A DNA stretch of 64,000 bases from Paracoccus sp. (in: a-proteobacteria) (GTDB lineage: Bacteria > Pseudomonadota > Alphaproteobacteria > Rhodobacterales > Rhodobacteraceae), in the NCBI RefSeq assembly GCF_030538655.1, contig NZ_JAUNTO010000016.1, forward strand, positions 1 to 64,000, in the 5' to 3' direction. The notes below the pieces were generated by a model. The model was given only the letters and a program-made list of their open reading frames with translations, had not been told where the DNA came from and searched no databases. The translations under genes and the position numbers were made by a program. Numbering within the stretch: the first letter of the stretch is position 1; the number at the start of each line of letters is the position of its first letter. Shown one piece after another: positions 1-8,096 of this stretch.

Positions 1-1247
1 CCGTGCGCGATGCCGGCCCGCTGATGGGTCTGAAACAGCCGTTCCAGATCCTGAAAATGGACCGCCGCCGTGGCAATATCGTCGTGTCGCGCCGCGCCAT
101 TCTGGAAGAATCGCGTGCTGAACAGCGTGCCGAAGTCATCAGCAACCTGACCGAAGGTCAGGTCGTCGACGGCGTGGTTAAAAACATCACCGAATACGGC
201 GCCTTCGTCGATCTGGGCGGTGTGGACGGCCTGCTGCACGTCACCGACATGGCGTGGCGTCGCGTGAACCACCCGTCGGAAATCCTGAACATCGGCGAAA
301 CCGTCAAGGTTCAGGTGGTCAAGATCAACAAGGACAGCCACCGCATCAGCCTGGGCATGAAGCAGCTTCAGGCCGATCCGTGGGATACCGTTGGTTCGAA
401 ATTCCCGCTGGGCAGCGTCCATTCTGGCCGTGTGACCAACATCACCGACTATGGTGCCTTCGTGGAACTGGAAGCCGGTGTCGAAGGTCTGGTTCACGTT
501 TCGGAAATGAGCTGGACCAAGAAGAACGTCCATCCCGGCAAGATCGTCTCTACCTCGCAAGAGGTTGACGTGATGGTTCTGGAAATCGACGAACAGAAAC
601 GCCGCGTGTCGCTGGGTCTGAAACAGACCATGCGCAACCCGTGGGAAGTGTTCAGCGAAACCCACCCGACCGGCACCGTCATCGAGGGCGAAGTCAAGAA
701 CATTACCGAATTCGGTCTGTTCGTTGGTCTGGACGGCGACATCGACGGCATGGTTCACCTGTCGGACATCAGCTGGGATACTCGCGGCGAAGACGCGATC
801 CAGGACTTCCGCAAGGGCGATGTCGTTAAGGCCGTCGTTCAGGAAGTGGACATCGAGAAAGAGCGGATCAGCCTGTCGATCAAGGCGCTGGAAAACGATG
901 CCATGGTCGAGGCGACTGATGGCGTCAAGCGCGGCTCGGTCGTTACCGTCGAAGTGACCGCCATCGAAGACGGCGGCATCGAGGTGGAATATAACGGCGT
1001 CAAGTCGTTCATCCGCCGCAGCGATCTGGCCCGCGACCGTCAGGACCAGCGCCCCGAGCGTTTCCAGGTCGGCGACAAGGTTGACGCGCGCGTGACCAAC
1101 ATCGACACCAAGACCCGCCGTCTGGGTCTGTCGATCAAGGCCCGCGAAATCGCCGAGGAAAAAGAAGCTGTTGAGCAATATGGCTCGTCCGACTCGGGCG
1201 CCTCGCTGGGCGATATTCTGGGGGCCGCGCTGAAAGGCCGGAACTGA
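1..1247 (+). CDS. rpsA: 30S ribosomal protein S1, 5' end outside window
   Basis: S1 binds mRNA on the 30S subunit and helps initiation on structured messages. The visible 414 codons hold four S1/OB-fold repeats, starting near fragment residues 49, 136, 223 and 311. The first three carry the repeat core of the type NITEYGAFVDL followed by HVTDMAW-like ends. The family normally has six repeats, so about 150 N-terminal residues lie before base 1. The reading frame is open from the window edge, so no start codon is called. The last repeat is divergent (IEVEYNGVKSFI), as is usual for the C-terminal repeat. A hairpin plus T-run follows 24 bases after the stop. ihfB downstream is the usual neighbour of rpsA in proteobacteria. 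Confidence 0.97.
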   Translation, partial: VRDAGPLMGLKQPFQILKMDRRRGNIVVSRRAILEESRAEQRAEVISNLTEGQVVDGVVKNITEYGAFVDLGGVDGLLHVTDMAWRRVNHPSEILNIGETVKVQVVKINKDSHRISLGMKQLQADPWDTVGSKFPLGSVHSGRVTNITDYGAFVELEAGVEGLVHVSEMSWTKKNVHPGKIVSTSQEVDVMVLEIDEQKRRVSLGLKQTMRNPWEVFSETHPTGTVIEGEVKNITEFGLFVGLDGDIDGMVHLSDISWDTRGEDAIQDFRKGDVVKAVVQEVDIEKERISLSIKALENDAMVEATDGVKRGSVVTVEVTAIEDGGIEVEYNGVKSFIRRSDLARDRQDQRPERFQVGDKVDARVTNIDTKTRRLGLSIKAREIAEEKEAVEQYGSSDSGASLGDILGAALKGRN

Positions 1248-1270
1248 TTGATTCTTCGGAATAAATGATG

Positions 1271-1300
1271 ACGCCGCCTCGTGATGGGGCGGCGTTTTTC
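1271..1300 (+). terminator. Rho-independent terminator of rpsA
   Basis: A perfect 8-bp stem (ACGCCGCC at 1271-1278, GGCGGCGT at 1288-1295) with a 9-base loop is followed by a run of T at 1295-1299. It sits 24 bases after the rpsA stop, so it should separate rpsA from ihfB. Confidence 0.9.
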
Positions 1301-1314
1301 GTTGCGGGGCAGCA

Positions 1315-1382
1315 GGGGGCGCTCGCGCCCCCTCTTGGCCTTGCGGCCAATTCACCCCCTGAGGATATTTTCAGACAGAAGA
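1315..1382 (+). repeat. Dispersed two-hairpin 3'-end element, copy 1
   Basis: The element consists of a G/C hairpin (GGGGGCGC ... GCGCCCCC, 1315-1332), a second hairpin (TTGGCC-TTGC-GGCCAA, 1336-1351), a CCCCCT tract, GAGGATATTT (1361-1370) and an A-rich tail. Near-identical copies lie at 55111-55179 (same strand) and at 15951-16020 and 19669-19735 (opposite strand), with a diverged copy at 15872-15938. This copy follows the rpsA terminator. In the remainder of the 343-base gap up to ihfB (1383-1590) I see no gene. That part presumably holds the ihfB promoter. Confidence 0.85.
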
Positions 1383-1590
1383 TGCAGCCGGGCGGCGTGA
1401 ACGCGGCATTTCTGGTGTATAACTGTGGCGGCGGGCCTGGGCTGGTCTTTATGCGCTGCGCGAGTCGGCACGATTCCGCGCCAGTCCATGCAACCAAATG
1501 AAGTCTTTTACGTTTCCTCTTTCAACACTGGTTAAAAATGCCTAAGATTGCCGTCGCACGGGGCGACGAGTCGGGCCAGCCGCAGGGGTA

Positions 1591-1878
1591 ATGATGATCC
1601 GTTCTGAACTGATCCAGAAAATTTCTGATGAGAACCCGCATCTGTTCCGCCGGGATGTCGAGCGGATCGTGAATACCGTGTTCGAAGAAGTCATCGGCGC
1701 GATGGAGCGTGGGGATCGTGTCGAGCTGCGCGGTTTTGGCGCGTTTTCGGTAAAAAAGCGTGACGCGCGCACCGGGCGCAACCCGCGCACGGGTGAATCC
1801 GTTGAGGTCGAACAAAAGCATGTGCCGTTCTTCAAGACCGGCAAATTGCTTCGCGACAGGTTGAACGGCGAGGCCTGA
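1591..1878 (+). CDS. ihfB: Integration host factor subunit beta
   Basis: IHF beta pairs with IHF alpha (not in this window) to bend DNA sharply in replication, recombination and sigma-54 promoters. The 95-residue product has the size and layout of the HU/IHF family: an N-terminal helical dimerisation part ([10 protein letters not shown]...), the RGFGAFSV core near residues 48-55, and the beta-arm tip GRNPRTGE, whose proline intercalates into DNA. It ends [11 protein letters not shown], typical of IhfB rather than IhfA or HU. Two ATG codons stand in tandem at 1591 and 1594. A purine-rich stretch (CAGGGG) precedes both, and homologues usually begin at the second. Gene order rpsA-ihfB is conserved in proteobacteria. 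Confidence 0.95.
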   Translation: MMIRSELIQKISDENPHLFRRDVERIVNTVFEEVIGAMERGDRVELRGFGAFSVKKRDARTGRNPRTGESVEVEQKHVPFFKTGKLLRDRLNGEA

Positions 1879-1918
1879 TCGGTCACAACAGACCCGTCTG
1901 TCGCCGAAAGGATTCCCG

Positions 1919-2344
1919 ATGCGTCTGATCCGCCTGATCTTTGTTGTTTTGCTGGCTCTGATCCTGATCGCCGTGGCTTTGGCCAACCGGCAGGTGGTGA
2001 CGCTGAACGCCTTTCCGGCGCAGTTCGGCCAGTATCTTGGCGGCACATGGTCGGTGCAACTGCCGCTGTTTCTGGTGATTCTGCTGGCGGTGCTGGTCGG
2101 CATGGTGGCCGGCCTGATCTGGGAATGGCTGCGCGAGGCGCATTTGCGCCGCGAATCCAGCTATCGTGCTGCTGAACTGGCGCGTCTGGAACAGTCGCCG
2201 GGCCAAAGCAAGGCGAACCTGCGCCCGCAGGATGAAATTCTGGCCATCGTGGACGCGCCCAAGCGGATGCCTGTGACCCCGCGACCCATTGCCTCGGCTG
2301 AACCGGCTCCGGGCACTACGCTGCCGTCGGCTCCGCGCGGCTGA
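1919..2344 (+). CDS. LapA-like (DUF1049) membrane protein
   Basis: A 141-residue protein with two membrane segments, residues about 4-24 and 43-68, joined by a short periplasmic stretch containing NRQVVTLNAFP. A cytoplasmic, partly basic helix and a Pro/Ala-rich tail follow. This is the layout of the LipopolysaccharIde assembly protein A (LapA/YciS) family. In E. coli LapA works with LapB to tune LpxC turnover, but that role is not established for alphaproteobacterial members. It starts 40 bases after ihfB and ends one base before the trpF start, so all are probably co-transcribed. The tail after residue 90 is low-complexity. Confidence 0.8.
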   Translation: MRLIRLIFVVLLALILIAVALANRQVVTLNAFPAQFGQYLGGTWSVQLPLFLVILLAVLVGMVAGLIWEWLREAHLRRESSYRAAELARLEQSPGQSKANLRPQDEILAIVDAPKRMPVTPRPIASAEPAPGTTLPSAPRG

Positions 2345-2345
2345 T

Positions 2346-2978
2346 ATGGCGCAGGTCAAGATTTGCGGTCTGCGTCAGGCAGCGCATGTTGATGCTGCCG
2401 CACGGGCAGGTGCGCGCTATCTGGGCTTTGTGTTTTTCCCGAAATCGCCGCGTGCGGTGACACCGGATCAGGCGGCGGCGCTTGGTGCGGATGTGCCGCC
2501 CGGTGTGGCGCGTGTCGGGCTGTTCGTGAACCCCGATGATGCGCTGCTGACCGAGACGCTGGCGGTGGCGCCGCTGGACCTGATCCAGTTGCACGGCGGC
2601 GAATCCCCCTCGCGCGTGGTCGAGGTCAGGGCGCTGACCGGCCTGCCAATCATCAAGGCTGTGGGGGTTGCCGCCCCGCCTGATCTGGAACAGTTGTGGG
2701 ATTACGGGCTGGTCGCCGACATGTTGCTGGTCGATGCCAAGGCGCCGCCGGGGGCCGATCTGCCGGGCGGCAACGGGCTGGCCTTTGACTGGCGGTTGAT
2801 GGCCGGGCGGCGGTTGCTGAAACCGTGGCTGCTGGCGGGCGGGCTGACGCCGGGCATTGTGGCCGAGGCGATCCGGCTGACCGGCGCGCCGGGGGTGGAT
2901 GTGTCCTCGGGGGTGGAAACCGCGCCGGGGCAGAAGGACGCTGGGCTGATCCGCGATTTCGTCGCAGCCGCATCATGA
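2346..2978 (+). CDS. trpF: Phosphoribosylanthranilate isomerase
   Basis: Catalyses the Amadori isomerisation of N-(5-phosphoribosyl)anthranilate in tryptophan synthesis. The 210-residue (beta/alpha)8 protein begins AQVKICGL with the catalytic Cys at residue 7. It has LIQLHGGE near residue 80, a LLVDAK segment with the general acid Asp, and the phosphate-binding end GVDVSSGVE. An upstream in-frame start would add 19 unrelated residues reading through the lapA-like gene, so the ATG at 2346, one base after that gene's stop, is chosen. Its stop overlaps the next gene in an ATGA. trpB lies two genes on, as in other Rhodobacteraceae. Confidence 0.96.
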   Translation: MAQVKICGLRQAAHVDAAARAGARYLGFVFFPKSPRAVTPDQAAALGADVPPGVARVGLFVNPDDALLTETLAVAPLDLIQLHGGESPSRVVEVRALTGLPIIKAVGVAAPPDLEQLWDYGLVADMLLVDAKAPPGADLPGGNGLAFDWRLMAGRRLLKPWLLAGGLTPGIVAEAIRLTGAPGVDVSSGVETAPGQKDAGLIRDFVAAAS

Positions 2979-3415
2979 TCTGGCGTCAGGCCACCCGTGC
3001 AGACATCCCGGCCGTGGCGGCCATGCTGGCCGATGACATGCTGGGCCGTGCCCGTGAAAGCGCCGATCTTGCCCCCTATCTGGCCGCCTTTGACGCCATG
3101 CGGGCCGAAGGGGCGAACCATCTGATCGTTGCTGAGGAGGCCGGGCAGGTCATCGCCTGCTATCAGATTACCTTTATCAGCGGCCTGTCCCTGACCGCTG
3201 CGCGGCGGGCGCAGATCGAGGCGGTGCGCGTCGCGCGCAGCCATCGCGGGCAGGGCGTGGGCGAGGCGATGATGGCCGATGCCGAAGCGCGCGCCCGTGC
3301 TGCCGGATGCCGCCTGATCCAGTTCACCACCAACAAAGCGCGGGTCGATGCGCATCGCTTCTATGACCGCATGGGCTTCACGGCCAGCCATATCGGCTAT
3401 AAGAAGGCGCTCTGA
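2975..3415 (+). CDS. GNAT-family N-acetyltransferase
   Basis: A 146-residue single-domain GNAT protein that would transfer an acetyl group from acetyl-CoA to an unknown amine. The acetyl-CoA pyrophosphate-binding motif A is visible as VARSHRGQGVGEAMM near residues 87-101. The C-terminal HRFYDRMGF segment is typical of the small YhbS/PhnO-like group. Its ATG shares four bases (ATGA) with the trpF stop, so it is translationally coupled to trpF, and trpB follows after 24 bases. Placement between trpF and trpB suggests co-transcription only. Nothing in the sequence ties its substrate to tryptophan synthesis. Confidence 0.88.
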   Translation: MIWRQATRADIPAVAAMLADDMLGRARESADLAPYLAAFDAMRAEGANHLIVAEEAGQVIACYQITFISGLSLTAARRAQIEAVRVARSHRGQGVGEAMMADAEARARAAGCRLIQFTTNKARVDAHRFYDRMGFTASHIGYKKAL

Positions 3416-3439
3416 CCCCCAGCAAACAAAGGCAGCGCC

Positions 3440-4666
3440 ATGGCCGACGATCTGATGAACAGCTTTATGAAAGGCCCCGACGAACAAGGCCGGTTCGGCA
3501 TTTTCGGCGGGCGCTTTGTCAGCGAAACGCTGATGCCGCTGATTCTGGATTTGCAGGCGGAGTATGAAAAAGCCAAGACCGACCCGAGTTTCTGGGCGGA
3601 AATGGACGATCTGTGGAAGCACTATGTCGGGCGGCCCAGCCCTCTGTATCGTGCCGACCGGCTGACCGAACGGCTGGGTGGGGCGACGGTTTACCTCAAG
3701 CGCGAGGAACTGAACCACACCGGCAGCCACAAGATCAACAACGTCTTGGGGCAGATCCTGCTGGCGCGGCGTATGGGCAAGACGCGGATCATCGCCGAAA
3801 CCGGCGCGGGGCAGCATGGCGTTGCGACGGCGACGGTCTGCGCGAAATTCGGGCTGAAGTGCATCGTTTACATGGGCGCGCATGACGTCGAACGGCAGCA
3901 GCCGAACGTGTTCCGGATGCGCCTTTTGGGGGCCGAGGTCGTGCCGGTCAGATCGGGGCGCGGCACGCTGAAAGACGCGATGAACGACGCGCTGCGCGAT
4001 TGGGTGACGAATGTGCGCGACACGTTTTATTGCATCGGCACGGTCGCGGGGCCGCATCCCTACCCGGCGATGGTGCGCGATTTCCAGACCATCATCGGAC
4101 GCGAAACCAAGGCGCAACTGGCCGAGGCCGAGGGGCGCTTGCCGGACACCGTGATCGCGGCGATTGGCGGCGGGTCCAATGCGATGGGCCTGTTCCACCC
4201 GTTCCTTGACGACCCGACCGTGAAGATCATCGGGGTCGAGGCGGGCGGCAAGGGCGTTGATGATCGCGTGGAACATTGCGCCAGCCTGTCGGGCGGTCGG
4301 CCCGGCGTGCTGCACGGCAACCGCACCTATCTGTTGCAGGATGCCGAGGGGCAGATTCTGGAAGGGCATTCGATCAGCGCGGGCCTCGATTACCCCGGCA
4401 TCGGGCCGGAACATGCCTGGCTGCATGATGTGGGTCGGGCCGAATATGTCAGCGTCACCGACGACGAGGCGCTGGCCGCCTTTACCCTTTTGTGCGAGAC
4501 CGAGGGCATTATTCCGGCGCTGGAACCCAGTCATGCGCTGGCCTATGTCGCCAAGATTGCGCCCGATCTGCCGCGCGATCACCTGATCGTGGTGAACCTG
4601 TCGGGGCGTGGCGACAAGGACATCTTCACCGTCGCCAAGCACCTTGGGGTTGATATTAGGACCTGA
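3440..4666 (+). CDS. trpB: Tryptophan synthase beta chain
   Basis: Condenses indole with serine to tryptophan using PLP. The partner TrpA is not in the window. The 408-residue product carries the Schiff-base lysine in HTGSHKINN (Lys98), the phosphate-cradling GGGSNAMG near residue 243, and the C-terminal LSGRGDKD that contacts the cofactor ring. This is the short TrpB1 type that works with TrpA. A purine-rich AAAGGCAG precedes the ATG. I saw no clear terminator in the 100 bases to the next gene, so read-through is possible. Confidence 0.97.
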   Translation: MADDLMNSFMKGPDEQGRFGIFGGRFVSETLMPLILDLQAEYEKAKTDPSFWAEMDDLWKHYVGRPSPLYRADRLTERLGGATVYLKREELNHTGSHKINNVLGQILLARRMGKTRIIAETGAGQHGVATATVCAKFGLKCIVYMGAHDVERQQPNVFRMRLLGAEVVPVRSGRGTLKDAMNDALRDWVTNVRDTFYCIGTVAGPHPYPAMVRDFQTIIGRETKAQLAEAEGRLPDTVIAAIGGGSNAMGLFHPFLDDPTVKIIGVEAGGKGVDDRVEHCASLSGGRPGVLHGNRTYLLQDAEGQILEGHSISAGLDYPGIGPEHAWLHDVGRAEYVSVTDDEALAAFTLLCETEGIIPALEPSHALAYVAKIAPDLPRDHLIVVNLSGRGDKDIFTVAKHLGVDIRT

Positions 4667-4767
4667 GATCATCGCAATTCGCCACCTGCGGTAGAAAAAA
4701 ACCGCCGCCGGAAACCTGATCCGACGGCACGCGTTTCTGTCTCATACCGCAGATGACGGAGAACAAG

Positions 4768-5364
4768 ATGCTTATCAAGAAACCATTGACCCTGACCCTG
4801 ATCGCCGGCAAGGCTGCCGCGCTGTCGGTTCTGATGTCGGGTGCTGTGATGGCACAGGCCCCCACGGTTGTTGAAACCCCCGGTGCGCCGGTAGCGGTGA
4901 TCCCACCCGCTGCTGCCACTGAAACCCCGCCGCAGCATGTCTATCCGCTGACCGTGGATCGCAGCGCCAATGATCAGGCAATTGCCGAAACCCTGATCGC
5001 GCAGGGGTTCAGCAATGTGCATATTCTTCGCGACGCCGCCAAGCTGACGGTGACGGCACAGCGTGACAATCAGCCGATTGAACTGGTCTATCATCTGGTG
5101 CGCGGCGAGCTGCTGACCGTGAATGGCCAGCCGGTGCCTGCGGAAACCCCGGTGGATACCACTGCGGGCGGGCAGGACAGCCATTCGGCCCATGCGGATG
5201 CTGTCAGTGATGACGCGGCGGGCGACGACAGCAATACCGATGACGCTGCTGCCGATGATTCCGGTGCGGATGACACCTCGCAGGATGGTGAATCCGGCGA
5301 TAACGGTTCGTCTGACAGTGGCAGTGAGAACGACTCGGGCGAAGGCACCGACGGCGAAAGCTGA
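4768..5364 (+). CDS. Secreted protein with long acidic Ser/Asp tail
   Basis: I do not recognise this family. The product has a signal peptide (basic MLIKK, hydrophobic core, cleavage after VMAQA near residue 31), a Pro-rich linker, and a compact middle domain (about residues 45-110: HVYPLTVDRS ... VNGQPVP) that looks PepSY-like in rhythm. A C-terminal tail of about 75 residues is made almost only of Asp, Ser, Gly, Glu, Ala, Asn and Thr. The ATG at 4768 has a good ribosome site (GGAG at 4758-4761). An earlier in-frame ATG at 4753 has none and adds MTENK. A terminator follows at 5388. The acidic tail could bind cations, but this is only inference. Confidence 0.7.
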   Translation: MLIKKPLTLTLIAGKAAALSVLMSGAVMAQAPTVVETPGAPVAVIPPAAATETPPQHVYPLTVDRSANDQAIAETLIAQGFSNVHILRDAAKLTVTAQRDNQPIELVYHLVRGELLTVNGQPVPAETPVDTTAGGQDSHSAHADAVSDDAAGDDSNTDDAAADDSGADDTSQDGESGDNGSSDSGSENDSGEGTDGES

Positions 5365-5387
5365 TCCTGGTTTCGTAACGAGTTTTC

Positions 5388-5416
5388 AGCCGGGGTTCAG
5401 ATGCCCCGGCTTTTTG
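5388..5416 (+). terminator. Rho-independent terminator between convergent genes
   Basis: An 8-bp perfect stem (AGCCGGGG 5388-5395, CCCCGGCT 5404-5411) is followed by TTTTT on the plus strand. It ends the transcript of the acidic secreted protein, 24 bases after its stop, and lies just outside the 3' end of the convergent minus-strand gene. Confidence 0.88.
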
Positions 5417-5419
5417 CGT

Positions 5420-6028
5420 TCAACGTGTCAGCACCAGCACGTTCAGCACAGATTCGACATAAGGGCGCGGAAACAGAATGCGCCCGCTATCCGGCCCGGT
5501 CATCTCGATCACCCCGACATCCGGGGCTGTGACGCCCGGATCAGGCGGCGGCGCCTCTCCGAAATCGGCATAGCGCAGAGGCGTGCTGCCCTGCACATAG
5601 GCGGTGCCAACATACAGCGGCAGCCCCGAAAAAATCGTTGTCTGCCCTGTCGTTCGCTGAGATCCCGTCACCTTGTCAAAGCTGCCGTCCGGCCCCGCCT
5701 GACAGCGGAACGGCGGATACACCACCAGCGGCAGGCCCCCACCGACCTTGATTGTCTGGCAGGTCCATTCGCCCTGCAAAGCCGTCAAAGCCTCTTGCGG
5801 GGGCAGGGGCTGGCCTTGCATGGCTTTGGTCAGCGTGGCCAGATCGGCGGGTGCAGCCTCGGCCAGTGCCTGACGCAGCGCCTGTCCGGTGGCGGCATCC
5901 AGATCGTTCAGCCGCGCGGCATCATCGGCGCGCAGCAAGGTGCCGTCGGGCAGGGTTGCAGTGCGATCTTGCGCAGCGGCAGGCGCCGCCAGCAGCACAG
6001 CCAGCAGCAGTGTGCGTGAAAAAGACAT
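5420..6028 (-). CDS. Periplasmic protein, possibly DUF4893
   Basis: A 202-residue exported protein. The signal peptide is MSFSRTLLLAVLLAAPAAAQ, with cleavage after about residue 20. The mature part contains LNDLDAATGQALRQALAEA, GEWTCQTIKVGG, PFRCQAG and GSQRTTGQ, which together recall DUF4893, a periplasmic family of unknown function. That assignment is from memory of the motif pattern. A longer frame to 6148 would add 40 residues antisense to the neighbour, so the ATG at 6028, immediately before the signal peptide, is chosen. Two cysteines (in WTCQT and FRCQA) could form a disulphide. The gene lies 13 bases after the DUF2237 gene and probably shares its transcript. Confidence 0.75.
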   Translation of the reverse strand: MSFSRTLLLAVLLAAPAAAQDRTATLPDGTLLRADDAARLNDLDAATGQALRQALAEAAPADLATLTKAMQGQPLPPQEALTALQGEWTCQTIKVGGGLPLVVYPPFRCQAGPDGSFDKVTGSQRTTGQTTIFSGLPLYVGTAYVQGSTPLRYADFGEAPPPDPGVTAPDVGVIEMTGPDSGRILFPRPYVESVLNVLVLTR

Positions 6029-6041
6029 TTTCGGCTCCTGT

Positions 6042-6416
6042 TCAGTTCTGTGCGGGAACGGCGTGGCGGCGCAACAGTTCCAGCGGCACAATATCAACAG
6101 CACGTGCATGGGTTGATTCCAGCACCACCTGCGGTGCGGCCAGCTCACCCGCTGCTTGCAGAAAGCGCGCCGCGCACAGGCACCAGCGGTCGCCGGGTTT
6201 CAGCCCCGGAAAGCGGAACTCGGGGCGTGGCGTGGTCAGATCGTTGCCAAGGTATCGCGACATGGCCAGAAACTCGGCATCGACGATCACGCAGACGGTA
6301 TGGCTGCCGTGATCGTCGGGTCCGGTATTGCAACAGCCATCACGATAAAACCCGGTCATCGGGTCTGTCGAACAGGGCTGTAAAGGCCCGCCAAGGACAT
6401 TCAACGAAGGTTCCAT
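6042..6416 (-). CDS. DUF2237 family protein
   Basis: A 124-residue cytosolic protein matching DUF2237 closely. It opens with LNVLGGPLQPCSTDPMTGFY, followed by RDGCCNTGPDDHGSHTVC and then the FPGLKPGDRWCLCAARF signature near residues 69-85. The five or more conserved Cys and the His suggest a metal or thiol site, but the biochemical role of the family is unknown. The product fills the usual family length, so the start at 6416 is accepted. It lies upstream of and in the same direction as the periplasmic gene ending at 5420. Confidence 0.9.
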   Translation of the reverse strand: MEPSLNVLGGPLQPCSTDPMTGFYRDGCCNTGPDDHGSHTVCVIVDAEFLAMSRYLGNDLTTPRPEFRFPGLKPGDRWCLCAARFLQAAGELAAPQVVLESTHARAVDIVPLELLRRHAVPAQN

Positions 6417-6455
6417 TCCCGCAGGCTAGCGCGCCTGTCGCCGCGCGCCAAGCCC

Positions 6456-7154
6456 CTAGCGAAACCGATCTGCCAGCGATTTCAGCCGCTCGGTCAGGCT
6501 GGGGGGGTGGTCGGCGGCGGGTTTGGGGGCAGGTTTGGGGGCGGGGCGCGTGTCGTCTGCCGGTCTGGTGCCACTGTTGCGTGCAGGTGCGGTGCGGGCG
6601 GCGACGGCGTTCTGAAACCGCGCCTCGTCGCCTGCGGCCAAGGCAGGTGCGCCGTCCGACAATCCGCGCAGCAGATCGTCCAGCCAGTCCGCATCTGCCT
6701 TGGCGAAATCCGACAGAACATAGCCCGCCACCCGGTCCTTGTCGCCGGGATGGCCGATTCCCAGACGGACACGCCTATAGTCAGCGCCGATATGCTGGTG
6801 AATCGAGCGCAGCCCGTTATGCCCGGCATGACCTCCGCCACGTTTGACCCGGCATTTGCCGGGGGCCAGATCCAGTTCGTCATGCAGGACGATGACATCA
6901 GCGGGCGTCAGTTTCAGATAACGCATCGCCTCGCCCACCGACTGGCCGGAAAGGTTCATGAAAGTATGTGGTTTCAACAGCATAACGCGGGTGTCATTCA
7001 GCCGCCCCTCGGCGGTCAGGGCCTGAAACCGGCTTTTCCAGGGCGAAAAACCGTGGTCAGAGGCGATGCGGTCCACCGCCATAAAGCCGATGTTGTGCCG
7101 GTTCGCGGCATATTTCGCGCCGGGATTTCCCAGCCCGACAATGATCTTTCCCAT
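6456..7154 (-). CDS. pth: Peptidyl-tRNA hydrolase with C-terminal extension
   Basis: Cleaves the ester bond of peptidyl-tRNA released by aborted translation. The catalytic set is complete: Asn10 (GLGNPG), His20 (NRHNIGF), Asn67 (HTFMNLSG) and Asp92 (HDELDL), and [12 protein letters not shown] is present. The domain ends near residue 187. The last 45 residues are a Pro/Ala/Lys linker ending in [13 protein letters not shown], longer than in E. coli Pth (about 194 residues). Such tails occur in alphaproteobacterial Pth proteins. The start is the ATG giving [12 protein letters not shown]. The gene is divergent from clpP with about 150 bases between. Confidence 0.97.
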   Translation of the reverse strand: MGKIIVGLGNPGAKYAANRHNIGFMAVDRIASDHGFSPWKSRFQALTAEGRLNDTRVMLLKPHTFMNLSGQSVGEAMRYLKLTPADVIVLHDELDLAPGKCRVKRGGGHAGHNGLRSIHQHIGADYRRVRLGIGHPGDKDRVAGYVLSDFAKADADWLDDLLRGLSDGAPALAAGDEARFQNAVAARTAPARNSGTRPADDTRPAPKPAPKPAADHPPSLTERLKSLADRFR

Positions 7155-7303
7155 GGTGGCCCTCTGTTAGATCAGGCAAATTTTCTGCATCCCTTGCGGC
7201 GGGCGTCGCCGGTTACTAAGACTCTGTCAACCTTTCCCGTCTATCACAGGCCAACAGTCAGGGGCGAATCGTGCGCGACGGGGCAAACAGGCAAAGGAAT
7301 AAG

Positions 7304-7936
7304 ATGAGCGATCCGGCAGAATTCTATATGAACACGCTTGTCCCGATGGTGGTCGAACAGACCTCTCGCGGGGAACGGGCCTATGACATTTTCTCGCGCC
7401 TGCTGAAAGAACGGATCATTTTCGTGTCCGGCCCCGTCCATGACGGCATGTCCACGCTGATCTGTGCGCAACTGCTGTTTCTTGAGGCGGAAAACCCGTC
7501 CAAGGATATTTCCATGTATATCAACAGCCCCGGCGGCGTCGTGACCTCGGGCCTGTCGATCTATGACACGATGCAGTATATCCGGCCCCGCGTGTCCACG
7601 CTGGTGGTGGGGCAGGCGGCATCCATGGGGTCGCTGCTGCTGTGCGCGGGCGAAAAGGGGATGCGCTATTCGCTGCCCAACAGCCGGGTGATGGTGCATC
7701 AGCCCTCGGGCGGGTATCAGGGGCAGGCGACCGACATCCTGATCCACGCGCGCGAAACCGAAAAGCTCAAGCGGCGTTTGAACGAGATTTACGTTCAGCA
7801 CACCGGTCGCACACTGGACGAGGTGGAGCAGGCGCTGGAACGCGACCGCTTCATGTCCCCGGAGGAGGCAAAAGACTGGGGCCTGATCGACGAGGTTCTG
7901 GCCCCGCGTGGCAAGGCAGAGGTCGAAAAGAAGTAA
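7304..7936 (+). CDS. clpP: ATP-dependent Clp protease proteolytic subunit
   Basis: Serine peptidase that forms a double heptamer and degrades substrates unfolded by ClpX or ClpA. The catalytic triad is Ser107 (GQAASMGS), His132 (VHQPSGG) and Asp181 (ERDRFMS). Length 210 is normal. An upstream in-frame start at 7271 would add 11 residues. The ATG at 7304 has AAAGGA seven bases ahead and gives [20 protein letters not shown], matching relatives, so it is chosen. clpX follows 160 bases later behind its own promoter-like sequence, while the divergent neighbour is pth. Confidence 0.98.
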   Translation: MSDPAEFYMNTLVPMVVEQTSRGERAYDIFSRLLKERIIFVSGPVHDGMSTLICAQLLFLEAENPSKDISMYINSPGGVVTSGLSIYDTMQYIRPRVSTLVVGQAASMGSLLLCAGEKGMRYSLPNSRVMVHQPSGGYQGQATDILIHARETEKLKRRLNEIYVQHTGRTLDEVEQALERDRFMSPEEAKDWGLIDEVLAPRGKAEVEKK

Positions 7937-7971
7937 CGTCGGCGGCTTGCTGCGGGGCGGCAACTTTGGGA

Positions 7972-8000
7972 TTGTGACGGGGCGTTACCATCCTTAACAT
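7972..8000 (+). promoter_or_regulatory. Candidate sigma-70 promoter for clpX
   Basis: TTGTGA (7972-7977), a 17-base spacer and TAACAT (7995-8000) lie 97 bases before the clpX start. The -35 box matches four of six consensus positions and the -10 box is weaker. It would allow clpX expression apart from clpP. Seen by eye only. Confidence 0.4.
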
Positions 8001-8096
8001 AAGCGGATAATGGGTGCCCTCGATCATCGTGGGTATCCGTCAACGAAACGCAGCCCGCCGCAGCAAAGCGGATGGACGGCGAAAGGGGAATGGACG

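Noticed and set aside
2702..4672. Long open frame antisense to trpB and the acetyltransferase
   Set aside because: High G+C makes antisense frames stay open. The composition is rich in Arg, His, Gln and Gly with no domain, and trpB is certain on the other strand.
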